Positions 7,510 to 15,558 of a DNA stretch of 64,000 nt are shown here, piece after piece. The notes below the pieces were generated by a model. The model ran no database searches and had not been told where the DNA came from. It saw nothing but the letters and a program-made list of their open reading frames with translations. The stretch covers positions 1-64,000 of the forward strand of contig NZ_CAMFLA010000017.1 of the NCBI RefSeq assembly GCF_945957525.1, in the 5' to 3' direction. The stretch comes from an uncultured Aquitalea sp. Its GTDB lineage: Bacteria; Pseudomonadota; Gammaproteobacteria; Burkholderiales; Chromobacteriaceae. Each line of letters starts with the position of its first letter. Positions within the stretch are counted from its first letter, which is position 1. Made by a program: the position numbers and the translations under genes.

Positions 7510-8403
7510 GTGAATATTTCAGAAGAAATAGATAAAATTGCAATGCGTAATCTAGAACACAACAAGTCCAATCTTATTGACTTAAAGATTAAGCTGGAAA
7601 ATTATTTAAACAATAAAAATACAGACCAATACCTTTACCACCTGTACAGTAGCGATATAGATCAAGACTGGTTTAACGCACAATGCAAATCAGCTTGTAA
7701 TCAAATTGAGAAAGTTACTAACGAAGAGTCTAAGTTCAACGAATATTATCGAAATTTTCTAACTGAAAACGATTTAGTGTTACTTACCGAAGAATTAATT
7801 TGTGATATCTCATTGCTTGATCAAATTTCAGTCGGCAATTTAGCCTTGGAAAATCGAGTCATCCGTGATAACTGTCTATCAAGTCATCAATTCTTTCTAC
7901 ATGCGAAGTTTTCATACTTCACCCACAAAAACATAGCTGAAACAACTTGTAGAAACTTTAATTTCTCTACAATGCCAACCTTAATACGTCAATCTATAGA
8001 AATTAGGTTAAAGAACATGATTGGCTTGAAAAAAATCGAAAAAGTTGGTGGTGGGTTTAAGTTTGTTCCAATAAATTCTCTGCTAGACTTTTTTGCTGAC
8101 AACCCTAATTTTATAAATTTCCCTGTATGTATAGACTTATTGAAATCAATAAATTCATGGACAAATACCTTTATTCACTCTGGTGTCGTTCCTTTTTGCT
8201 GGCAGAGCCTAGAAGCGATTGATTTAATAGAAGACTTATTCTCTATAAAGAATGATGTATCAGGTTCCTTGAGTTTGCACGGATTTACATACCTAAAGGG
8301 CAACGTAACTATTAATGATATTCAAAAGGCATTAAATGAACATTTTAAAGCTGAATTTACCTTGAATGAAAGGAGTGTAGAGGGCTGTGTAGTACACTCA
8401 TAA
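7510..8403 (+). CDS. AT-rich cassette-encoded protein of unknown function, 297 aa
   Basis: It starts with GTG at 7510, 11 bases after a TAAGGAG ribosome binding site and 16 bases into the cassette, and ends with TAA inside the R'' of attC 4. Base composition is strikingly AT-rich (codons such as aat, aaa, tta) compared with the GC-rich surroundings, pointing to a different donor genome. The product is largely helical, with many Asn, Lys and Leu and no obvious membrane segment. The helix PTLIRQSIEIRLKNMIG followed by a glycine-rich turn may be a fold landmark. No family is recognised. Confidence 0.75.
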   Translation: MNISEEIDKIAMRNLEHNKSNLIDLKIKLENYLNNKNTDQYLYHLYSSDIDQDWFNAQCKSACNQIEKVTNEESKFNEYYRNFLTENDLVLLTEELICDISLLDQISVGNLALENRVIRDNCLSSHQFFLHAKFSYFTHKNIAETTCRNFNFSTMPTLIRQSIEIRLKNMIGLKKIEKVGGGFKFVPINSLLDFFADNPNFINFPVCIDLLKSINSWTNTFIHSGVVPFCWQSLEAIDLIEDLFSIKNDVSGSLSLHGFTYLKGNVTINDIQKALNEHFKAEFTLNERSVEGCVVHS

Positions 8404-8469
8404 CAAGGCAAATGCACTCGGACGCCCAAAAGCGCTGCTTTTTGTCGCCTGTGATTTGCGGCGTTAGGC
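8398..8469 (+). repeat. attC site 4 (72 bp), last in array
   Basis: R'' TCATAAC at 8398-8404, L'' AAATGCACTCGGACGC, L' GCCTGTGATTTGCGGC, R' GTTAGGC at 8463-8469. The ten bases CACTCATAAC at 8395-8404 are the exact complement of GTTATGAGTG at 7488-7497, where this cassette begins. Confidence 0.85.
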
Positions 8470-8660
8470 CGGACGTGTCCGGTATTCTGTGTAAACCTGT
8501 CGCTCCACACTTACCTGTTGAGTGACCGCTTAGGTCGAGCAACAGCCGGTGGCGAGGCCTGGTCGGCTGCCATTCGGCCTAAGCTAGCATTCAGCAGAAC
8601 AGCGGCCAATGGCAGCTTTAAACAAAATTTCGGACACGGCCATGCATGGGCTGTTGTTGT

Positions 8661-8822
8661 CATGAGTAAATCTCATGGATGGCTTTTGTCTGCGAAATTT
8701 GGGAGAAATTTGGGAGAAAACCAGAACGGTTTGTGGCGACGTGAGACAGAAATGAAAAACGGCAGACAACTTGGAAAGTCGCACCACATATGGGTTTTGA
8801 CTGTCTTTTGTTGTCTGCCGTT
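8661..8822. repeat. direct and inverted repeats beside ssrA (candidate attachment-site arm region)
   Basis: This stretch has no credible gene. It holds an inverted pair CATGAG/CTCATG (8661-8677), a tandem direct repeat of AAATTTGGGAG (8695-8705 and 8706-8716), and a perfect 13-bp inverted repeat AACGGCAGACAAC / GTTGTCTGCCGTT (8758-8770, 8810-8822). ssrA 3' ends are frequent targets of tyrosine integrases whose attachment regions carry such arm repeats, so this could be one edge of an integrated island. The bases 8470-8660 before it hold nothing I can identify. Confidence 0.4.
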
Positions 8823-8832
8823 GCCTAGAGTT

Positions 8833-9194
8833 TGGTGGAGGCGGCGGGAATCGAACCCGCGTCCGAAAGTCCTCTACGGTGAGTTCTACATACTTAGCCG
8901 TGTCATTTGGATTTAACCAGTATCACGCCGACGGGCAGGCTGGATAATAGCGAGTCACCTTGGATTTAACCTAGAGTCAAGTAACCCGACTTCAGGCGAG
9001 CTGATGTAAAGTGACTCTGCGGGAGTTGCCTCCACGGCCCATCAGCGAACCGCTGCAGAGTCTGGCGGCGATTAAGCGGCCAGAGCGTAAGTTTCGTCGT
9101 TTGCGACTATATAAATTCAGCGTTTTACGGGGTGACTGAAATCCCGGTATGCCCTCATCCGCTTCGCAACCCCCGTCGAAACCAGGTCGCCCCC
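8833..9194 (-). ncRNA. ssrA: transfer-messenger RNA (tmRNA)
   Basis: The 5' end GGGGGCG (from 9194) pairs with CGCCTCC just before the encoded 3' ACCA (ending at 8833), making the alanyl acceptor stem. The 3' part has a T-arm-like GGAATCGAACCCGC element on the plus strand. The resume frame, read on the minus strand from 9104 to 9075 and followed by TAA, encodes ANDETYALAA, a typical betaproteobacterial degradation tag. It rescues stalled ribosomes together with SmpB. The 3' end abuts the accessory block and is a common integration target. Confidence 0.95.
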
Positions 9195-9362
9195 AGATAA
9201 GAGCTGCGATTGTACTGCAAACGGCGCGTTGTGGCTAGCCGGCGGCTGTGCTGGTTTTCTTCCTGGTTGGTTGGCTGCTGTGCCGCTAGACGCAGTGAAA
9301 ACAGTCTTGACCCGTGGGCACTGAACGACTGGGCTGCAGGAGTGCTGAAAAGCAGGCGCAGC

Positions 9363-9740
9363 TTAGCTGGTTGATGTGTTTTCCTGCTGGGCCAGCACGG
9401 CCAGTTCGTCTTCGGCAAACAGCCTGGAGTGGGTGATGAAGCGCATGTCTTCCGTGGTTTCCAGGGAGAAGCCGCCGCCTCGGCCCGCTTCGGCGTCCAG
9501 CGTCAGTTGGCAGTTTTTCCAGTACTCGAATATTTCCGGGCTCATGTAGAAGGGCGTGCCCGTCATTTCACCAAGCAGGATGTCGTGGTCGCCAATGTGA
9601 AATTCATCTCGGCGGTAGCACAGCGGGACGCTGCCGTCGCAGCAGCCGCCTGACTGGATCAGCAGCAAGGGGCCGTGGCGTTGGCTCAGGCGTTGCAGCA
9701 AGGCCCTGGCTGCTGGGGTGGCGGTAATGCGGTCTGTCAT
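9363..9740 (-). CDS. DUF779 family protein, 125 aa
   Basis: The frame is open to 9854, but the ATG at 9740 is preceded by GGAGACCGAC, a good ribosome binding site. The sequence has the hallmarks of the DUF779 family: an N-terminal LLIQSGGCCDGS with adjacent cysteines, then the conserved FYMSPEIFEYWK helix and a FSLETTEDMRFITHSRLF segment. Family members are often found beside aldehyde dehydrogenases, but none is adjacent here. The biochemical role is unknown. It lies between ssrA and ssb, all on the minus strand. Confidence 0.8.
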   Translation of the reverse strand: MTDRITATPAARALLQRLSQRHGPLLLIQSGGCCDGSVPLCYRRDEFHIGDHDILLGEMTGTPFYMSPEIFEYWKNCQLTLDAEAGRGGGFSLETTEDMRFITHSRLFAEDELAVLAQQENTSTS

Positions 9741-9842
9741 GTCGGTCTCCGGGGCTTGGGGAGCGAGAGCGCTGCGTCCAAGTATATGATCCGGCTCGGA
9801 TTTTGGGCGAAATGCTTGGGTGGGTGAATGCCACTGCAAATG

Positions 9843-9876
9843 AAAAACCCCCACTGGCTTGCCGGTGGGGGTTTTG
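9843..9876 (-). terminator. terminator after ssb
   Basis: The palindrome AAAACCCCCAC ... GTGGGGGTTTT has a GC-rich stem flanked by A and T runs, 23 bases after the ssb stop in its direction of transcription. Confidence 0.85.
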
Positions 9877-9898
9877 CTTTGAGCGTCTGGGAAACGGA

Positions 9899-10360
9899 TC
9901 AGAACGGAATGTCGTCGTCCATGTCGTCCAGTTTGGGCGCCGGTTTCGGCTCCATGCGGCGGGGGGCGGCGGGAGGGGCGGAGGGGCGGGCGGCGGCCGG
10001 GGCTTCATAGCCGTAGGCGTCGCCATTGTCCATGTTGGAGCCGCTGGATTCGTTGCGGCCGCCTTGCATGCTCAGCTCATTGACGCGCACGTCCGGCGAC
10101 AGGCGCTTGTTGCCTTCCTTGTCTTGCCATTCGCGCAGGGTGAGTTGGCCGTACACGGTAACTTGCTGGCCCTTGGCCAGATAGTTCTTCAGGGATTCGC
10201 CGCGCTTGCCCCATACCTGGCAGCTGAACCAGTTGGTGGTTTTGCGCTCGCCGAAGCCGATGTCGCTGGCCACGCGGAAGCTCAGCACCGGTTCGCCGCT
10301 CGGGGTGTAGCGCAGTTCGGGGTCCGCCGCCAGGCGACCGTCAAAAGTGATGCTGTTCAT
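9899..10360 (-). CDS. ssb: single-stranded DNA-binding protein
   Basis: 153 residues, slightly shorter than E. coli SSB. Residues 1-105 form the OB-fold: MNSITFDGRLAADPE, FRVASDI, WFSCQVWGKRGE, YLAKGQQVTVYGQL. A Gly/Pro/Ala-rich linker leads to the acidic tip DDDIPF, the docking peptide for replication, repair and recombination proteins. It coats single-stranded DNA as a tetramer. The start at 10360 has an upstream GGAGAACAC. Upstream on the same strand is an MFS transporter gene with a 64-base gap, so readthrough is possible. Confidence 0.95.
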   Translation of the reverse strand: MNSITFDGRLAADPELRYTPSGEPVLSFRVASDIGFGERKTTNWFSCQVWGKRGESLKNYLAKGQQVTVYGQLTLREWQDKEGNKRLSPDVRVNELSMQGGRNESSGSNMDNGDAYGYEAPAAARPSAPPAAPRRMEPKPAPKLDDMDDDIPF

Positions 10361-10424
10361 GTGTTCTCCGAATCAATGATGCCGGCAGCGCGCTGGCTGC
10401 CGGTGTTGCTGTTGCCTGCGCCGC

Positions 10425-11801
10425 TCAGGCGGCGCTGTGCTGCGTTGTTGCGATCAGGGCTTTTACCTGGTCTTCATGCCACCCTTGCTGGGCCACTTTC
10501 AGGTAGGCAACGCGGTCTTCCAGCACCACGATAGCCTCGCTGACGCCGGCGACAGCGGCCAGCTGGCGGGACAGGGTCAGGGCGTCGCCCTGCCAGTGCT
10601 CGCCGATGTGGAACATGACGGACTTGACTGCCTTGGGGGCTTCCATGCTGAGCGAGGCGATGAGCCAGGCCAGCATCAGCAAGCTGGTGAAGCTGAACAC
10701 GCCGGCTGGGCCGAAGTGAGTGTAAATCGAACCGCCAATTGCGGCGCCCAGGAAAAGGCCGAAAGACTGGGCGGTATTATACACACCAATGGCCGTGCCC
10801 TTGGCGTCGGCCGGTGCGATTTTGGAGATCAGCGAGGGCAGGGTGGCTTCCAGGATGTTGAAGGCGATGAAGTACAGGCCCAGCCAGATCACGATCTGCC
10901 AGAAGCTGTCCAGCGCCAGCGCCATGCCCAGCTGGGCGGCGGTCATCAGGGCGATGGCGCCGATGAATACCTGCTTCAGGCGGGCTTTTTTCTCGCCGTA
11001 GATGATGGCCGGCACCATCAGCAAGAAGCCGAGTACGGTCACGGGCAGGTACACCTCCCAGTGGTGGGCCTTGTCGAGTCCGGCGGTTTTGACAAGGGCG
11101 AAGGGGATGGTGACAAACATGGCCATCTGCGAGGCGTGCAAGGCGAAGATGCCGAAGTTGAAACGAAGCAGCTGGCTGTTCTTGAGCACGGCCGGCAGGT
11201 GCTTGGTTTTGGTGCCGGTGTCGGAGTGCGCCCGGGAGATGATTGGACTGGGAATGATGAATCGGACGCCGAAAATAGCGAGGATGGACAGCGCGCTGAT
11301 GAGCAGGAAAATGCCATGCAAACCAATGTAGCGGTCAAGGATCGGGCTGATGACCAGACTGGCCGCAAAAGTGGTGCCGATGCTCATGCCGATCATGGCC
11401 ATCGCCTTGGTGCGGTTTTCTTCTCGGGTCAGGTCCGCGAGAAGGGCCATGGTGGCGGCGGAAATGGCCCCCGCGCCTTGGATGCAGCGGCCTGCCAGCA
11501 TGGTTTCGTAGTTGGTGGCAATGGCTGAGACGAGGCTGCCTGCCGCAAAAATCAGCAGGCCTGCGTAAATAACTTTCTTTCTGCCGATGCGATCGGAGAG
11601 CATGCCCAGTGGAAGCTGAAGAACAGTTTGCACCAGGGCGTAGGCCCCCATGACATAGCCAATCTTGGTGTGATCGCCATCGATGCCCGGCAAGTGCTGC
11701 AGGTAGAGCGCAAAGATGGGCATGATCAGGAACATGCCCAGCATGCGCAGGGCGTAAATGCCTGCCAGCCCGAGGCTGGCGCGTAGTTCTAGCGAATTCA
11801 T
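10425..11801 (-). CDS. MFS transporter with C-terminal YAM-like domain (YajR type), 458 aa
   Basis: The start at 11801 (MNSLELRASLGLAGIYALRMLGMF) is preferred over upstream in-frame ATGs (11852, 11882) because family members begin this way. Twelve hydrophobic segments are visible. The loop between helices 2 and 3 carries GMLSDRIGRKK, the major facilitator signature. After the last helix, about 65 residues (HWQGDALTLSRQLAAVAGVSEAIVV and on) form a small soluble beta-alpha domain like the YAM domain of E. coli YajR. Proton-driven efflux is presumed; the substrate is unknown. It is divergent from uvrA, with about 155 bases of shared upstream DNA. Confidence 0.85.
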   Translation of the reverse strand: MNSLELRASLGLAGIYALRMLGMFLIMPIFALYLQHLPGIDGDHTKIGYVMGAYALVQTVLQLPLGMLSDRIGRKKVIYAGLLIFAAGSLVSAIATNYETMLAGRCIQGAGAISAATMALLADLTREENRTKAMAMIGMSIGTTFAASLVISPILDRYIGLHGIFLLISALSILAIFGVRFIIPSPIISRAHSDTGTKTKHLPAVLKNSQLLRFNFGIFALHASQMAMFVTIPFALVKTAGLDKAHHWEVYLPVTVLGFLLMVPAIIYGEKKARLKQVFIGAIALMTAAQLGMALALDSFWQIVIWLGLYFIAFNILEATLPSLISKIAPADAKGTAIGVYNTAQSFGLFLGAAIGGSIYTHFGPAGVFSFTSLLMLAWLIASLSMEAPKAVKSVMFHIGEHWQGDALTLSRQLAAVAGVSEAIVVLEDRVAYLKVAQQGWHEDQVKALIATTQHSAA

Positions 11802-11958
11802 CAGGTGGATTCTGGATTGGAAGGCGGAAATAAGCCTAATAACGTCGGGCATGGCTGGCGGTTTACCAGCGAACTTTCGCACGCGCTGGTGGAGCCTGCC
11901 TCATCAAGTCGGGTATATTATCAGGTTCCCCGACTGACTGAGTAACTTGGCTCTGGAC

Positions 11959-14790
11959 ATGGACACCATACGCATTCGCGGCGCACGGACGCACAACCTG
12001 AAAAACGTCAATCTGGACCTTCCGCGCCATCAGCTGATCGTCATCACCGGCTTGTCCGGCTCCGGCAAGTCTTCGCTGGCGTTCGACACCCTGTATGCCG
12101 AAGGCCAGCGCCGCTATGTGGAGAGTCTGTCCGCCTACGCCCGCCAGTTTTTGCAGCTGATGGAAAAGCCGGATGTGGATCTGATTGAAGGCCTGTCGCC
12201 GGCCATTTCCATCGAGCAGAAGGCCACCAGCCATAACCCGCGCTCCACGGTGGGCACCGTGACGGAAATTCACGACTACCTGCGCTTGCTGTTTGCCCGC
12301 GTGGGCGAGCCGCATTGCCCGGACCATCACGTGCCGCTGGCCTCGCAAACGGTTAGCCAGATGGTGGATCGCGTGCTGGCGCTGCCGGAAGAGAGCCGGG
12401 TGATGATCCTGGCCCCGGTAATCATGGGGCGCAAGGGCGAGAATCTGGACTTGTTCGATGATCTGCGCGCGCAGGGCTTTGTACGGGTGCGGGTGGATGG
12501 CGAGGTATGCGAAATCGACAGCCTGCCCAAGCTCGACAAGAACAAGAAGCACACCATCGAAGTGGTGATAGACCGCCTCAAGGTGCGCGCCGACATGCAG
12601 CAAAGGTTGGCCGAAAGCTTCGAAACCGCTTTGCGCCACGCCGATGGCCGCGCCATCGCGGTGGAAATGGATAACGGCCAAGAGCACTGGTTTTCCGCCA
12701 AGTTTGCCTGCCCGGTGTGCAGCTACAGCTTGCCGGAGCTGGAGCCGCGCCTGTTCTCGTTCAACAACCCGATGGGGGCTTGCCCCAAGTGCGACGGGCT
12801 GGGCGAAATCACCTTCTTCGATCCGCGCCGGGTTGTGGCGCATCCGGAGCTGACCCTTGCCGCGGGCGCCATCAAGGGCTGGGACAAGCGTAACCAGTTT
12901 TACTTCCAGATGCTGCAGGCGCTGGGCGAGCACTATGCTTTCTCCGCCGAGGACCTGGCCTTTGAGGACCTGCCGGAAAAAGTGCGCCATGTGGTGCTGT
13001 ACGGATCTGGCCGCGACCAGATCGAATTCTCTTATCTGTCGGAAAAGGGCACCCGCTTCACGCGTGCTCACCCCTTCGAGGGCATCATTCCCAATCTGGA
13101 GCGCCGCTACCGCGAAACGGACTCCATGGCGGTACGCGAAGAGTTGGCCAAGTACCAGAATAATCAGCCATGCCCGCATTGCGCCGGTTCGCGGCTGCGA
13201 CAGGAGGCCCGTCACGTATTCATCGGCGGCCATACCCTGCATCAAATCAACCAGATGCCGCTGAAAGAGACCGCGGGCTTCTTCGGCCAGCTGACCTTTG
13301 ACGGTCACAAACAGCAGGTGGCGGAGAAAATCGTCAAGGAAATCAGCGAGCGGGTGTCCTTCCTCAATAATGTAGGTCTGGACTACCTCAATCTGTCCCG
13401 CTCCGCCGACACCCTGTCAGGCGGCGAGGCGCAGCGCATCCGTCTTGCCAGCCAGATAGGCTCTGGCCTGACCGGCGTGATGTATGTGCTGGACGAGCCG
13501 TCCATCGGCCTGCATCAGCGCGACAATGACCGCTTGCTGTCCACTCTGATGCGACTGCGCGATCTGGGCAACAGCGTCATCGTGGTGGAGCACGATGAAG
13601 ACGCCATCCGCGCCGCCGATTATCTGGTGGACATGGGGCCGGGCGCGGGCGAGCACGGCGGCGAAGTGCTGGTGGCCGGCACCCCGGAAGAAGTGGCGGC
13701 GTGCGATGCCTCCGTCACCGGCGCTTTCCTGTCCGGCCGCCGCCGCATCACCTGGCCCAGCGCGCGGCGCGAGGTCAACGCGGAGCGCCTGCTCAAGCTG
13801 GAAGGCGCTACCGGTAACAACCTCAAGGACGTGACGCTGGAATTGCCGCTGGGCATGATGGTGTGCATTACCGGCGTATCCGGTTCAGGCAAGTCCACGC
13901 TGATCAACGACACCCTGTACAAGATTGCCGCGCGCGATCTGAACGGCGCCAGCGAAGAGCCGTCGCCGTATCGCCAGATCACCGGGCTGGACCAGCTGGA
14001 CAAGGTCATCAATGTGGATCAGAGCCCCATTGGCCGCACGCCGCGTTCCAACCCCGCCACCTATACCGGGCTGTTTACGCCCATCCGCGAACTGTTTGCC
14101 GGCGTGCCGCTGTCGCGAGAGCGCGGTTACGGGCCGGGCCGTTTCAGTTTCAACGTCAAGGGCGGCCGCTGCGAGGCTTGCCAGGGCGACGGCGTCATCA
14201 AGGTGGAGATGCATTTTCTGCCGGACATCTACGTGCCCTGCGACGTTTGCCACGGCAAGCGCTACAACCGCGAAACGCTGGAAGTGCAATACAAGGGCCG
14301 CAATGTCTATGAAGTGCTGGACATGACCGTGGAGCAAGCGCTGGAGTTCTTCAGCGTGGTGCCGTCGGTGGCGCGCAAGCTGAAGACGCTGATGGACGTG
14401 GGGCTGGGCTACATCCGGCTGGGGCAAAGCGCCACCACGCTGTCTGGCGGCGAGGCGCAGCGGGTCAAACTGGCGCTGGAGCTGTCCAAGCGCGATACCG
14501 GCCGCACGCTTTACATTCTGGACGAACCCACCACCGGCCTGCATTTTCACGATATCGACCTCTTGCTGCAGGTGCTGCACAAGTTGCGTGAGAACGGCAA
14601 TACCGTGGTGGTGATCGAGCACAATCTGGACGTGATCAAAACCGCCGACTGGTTGATCGATCTGGGGCCGGAAGGCGGGGCGGGCGGCGGACAGATCATC
14701 GCCAGCGGCACGCCGGAACAGGTGGCGGCCAATCCTGTCAGTCATACCGGCCGTTATCTGCGTCCTTTGCTGGAACGCACTGCGGACTAA
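11959..14790 (+). CDS. uvrA: excinuclease ABC subunit A
   Basis: Damage-recognition ATPase of nucleotide excision repair, 943 residues. It has two ABC ATPase halves: Walker [10 protein letters not shown] at 31-39 and GVSGSGKST near 640, with signature [18 protein letters not shown] and DEPS/DEPT Walker B motifs. Both zinc modules are present (CPVCSYS ... CPKC and CEACQGDG ... CDVCHGK). The ATG at 11959 is chosen; a TTG at 11947 is in frame. No SOS box of the CTGT-N8-ACAG type was seen in front of it. Confidence 0.97.
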   Translation: MDTIRIRGARTHNLKNVNLDLPRHQLIVITGLSGSGKSSLAFDTLYAEGQRRYVESLSAYARQFLQLMEKPDVDLIEGLSPAISIEQKATSHNPRSTVGTVTEIHDYLRLLFARVGEPHCPDHHVPLASQTVSQMVDRVLALPEESRVMILAPVIMGRKGENLDLFDDLRAQGFVRVRVDGEVCEIDSLPKLDKNKKHTIEVVIDRLKVRADMQQRLAESFETALRHADGRAIAVEMDNGQEHWFSAKFACPVCSYSLPELEPRLFSFNNPMGACPKCDGLGEITFFDPRRVVAHPELTLAAGAIKGWDKRNQFYFQMLQALGEHYAFSAEDLAFEDLPEKVRHVVLYGSGRDQIEFSYLSEKGTRFTRAHPFEGIIPNLERRYRETDSMAVREELAKYQNNQPCPHCAGSRLRQEARHVFIGGHTLHQINQMPLKETAGFFGQLTFDGHKQQVAEKIVKEISERVSFLNNVGLDYLNLSRSADTLSGGEAQRIRLASQIGSGLTGVMYVLDEPSIGLHQRDNDRLLSTLMRLRDLGNSVIVVEHDEDAIRAADYLVDMGPGAGEHGGEVLVAGTPEEVAACDASVTGAFLSGRRRITWPSARREVNAERLLKLEGATGNNLKDVTLELPLGMMVCITGVSGSGKSTLINDTLYKIAARDLNGASEEPSPYRQITGLDQLDKVINVDQSPIGRTPRSNPATYTGLFTPIRELFAGVPLSRERGYGPGRFSFNVKGGRCEACQGDGVIKVEMHFLPDIYVPCDVCHGKRYNRETLEVQYKGRNVYEVLDMTVEQALEFFSVVPSVARKLKTLMDVGLGYIRLGQSATTLSGGEAQRVKLALELSKRDTGRTLYILDEPTTGLHFHDIDLLLQVLHKLRENGNTVVVIEHNLDVIKTADWLIDLGPEGGAGGGQIIASGTPEQVAANPVSHTGRYLRPLLERTAD

Positions 14791-14892
14791 GCTGCGGACA
14801 AGCCGGCGCCCGGTGCGGTTTGGTCGCTGGCGGCAATACCAGTAGAATGAGCCTCCTTCGGCCAACCTGTCGAACCAACACACGAGGAAGCG

Positions 14893-15336
14893 ATGCTAAC
14901 GCTTGGCAAGATCGACCACATTCATATCCGCGTCACCGACCTGCTGCAGGCGCAAGCCTGGTACCAACGGGTGCTCAATCTGGCGCCTGATGCGCGCTAC
15001 AAGCATTTGCAAAGCGGCGACCACGGCGTGGTGATGCTGGCCAATAGCAGCGGCAGTGTGCGGCTGGCCATTTCACAGGAAAGCAAGCTTGTGTGCGAGC
15101 CGGGCTCGGTGGCGTTTGGCGTCAGCGGGCAGGATTTTCTCGAGTGGATCGATCAGCTGGCTGGCGAGCGGGTGATTACCCGCGATGGCCAGAGCGTGGC
15201 GCGCGACTCCGCCCGCGATCATCAGTTTTTCTTCTCCATCAGCTTTGTCGACCCCTTCGGCAATCCTTTCGAGATTGTCAGCTACGACCACACCTGGCTG
15301 GCTGGCAAACTGAAACTCAACGGTCGCCACGGCTGA
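14893..15336 (+). CDS. VOC (glyoxalase/dioxygenase superfamily) protein, 147 aa
   Basis: The sequence shows the paired beta-alpha-beta-beta-beta units of the vicinal oxygen chelate fold: KIDHIHIRVTDLLQAQAWYQ at the start (His as a potential metal ligand) and DPFGNPFEIVSYDH near the end (Glu as a second ligand). Such proteins bind divalent metal and act as lyases, dioxygenases or resistance proteins; the substrate is not predictable here. The ATG at 14893 follows GAGGAAGCG, a good ribosome binding site. It is a single gene, with a terminator directly downstream and one copy of the dispersed 10-mer upstream. Confidence 0.8.
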   Translation: MLTLGKIDHIHIRVTDLLQAQAWYQRVLNLAPDARYKHLQSGDHGVVMLANSSGSVRLAISQESKLVCEPGSVAFGVSGQDFLEWIDQLAGERVITRDGQSVARDSARDHQFFFSISFVDPFGNPFEIVSYDHTWLAGKLKLNGRHG

Positions 15337-15354
15337 ATGCGCATGGCTTCAGTC

Positions 15355-15381
15355 AAAACCCGCCCGCCAGGCGGGTTTTTT
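15355..15381 (+). terminator. terminator after the VOC gene
   Basis: AAACCCGCC ... GGCGGGTTTTTT forms a GC-rich hairpin with a run of six T's, 19 bases past the stop codon. Confidence 0.9.
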
Positions 15382-15558
15382 CATGCCTGAAAGCCTGAGT
15401 AGCGCTCGTTCTGGGCAATGCGGCGATGAACCTGTCCCTTCTGCCATCTATGCCAGATTCTTCGTTGCCGGTACTAGGAAACTGCCTTTATTTTCCGATC
15501 TCTGGCTCAGATCATCCTGATCAAGTCGGATATGTGCCAAACGGCGGAGGGAGTGAGC

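Larger units (their letters stand above)
5314..8469 (+). mobile_element. integron gene-cassette array without a functional integrase
   Basis: Five cassette-type genes in one orientation, several ending at or inside the R'' box of an attC recombination site, follow the truncated intI. Complete attC sites lie at 5539, 6775, 7426 and 8398, with a half site at 6301. For two cassettes the 5' end is complementary over 10 bases to its own 3' R'' box, as expected from insertion of a circular cassette. The array is now immobile unless an integrase acts in trans. It ends about 360 bases before the ssrA 3' end. Confidence 0.85.

Noticed and set aside
7145-7513. Second open frame overlapping the cassette gene at 6913-7401
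   Set aside because: It runs through attC 3, so it would span a cassette boundary; the frame that stops before the attC is more credible.
8518-8916. Plus-strand frame ending in WWRRRESNPRP-type sequence
   Set aside because: This peptide is the well-known false product of reading across a tRNA or tmRNA 3' end; the frame runs into ssrA.
11890-11958. SOS (LexA) box in front of uvrA
   Set aside because: No CTGT-N8-ACAG or close variant is present in the gap, although a TATATT element at 11914 could be part of an ordinary promoter.
11863-13308. 481-codon minus-strand frame inside uvrA
   Set aside because: It lies opposite the conserved uvrA reading frame and has the low-quality composition of an antisense shadow.
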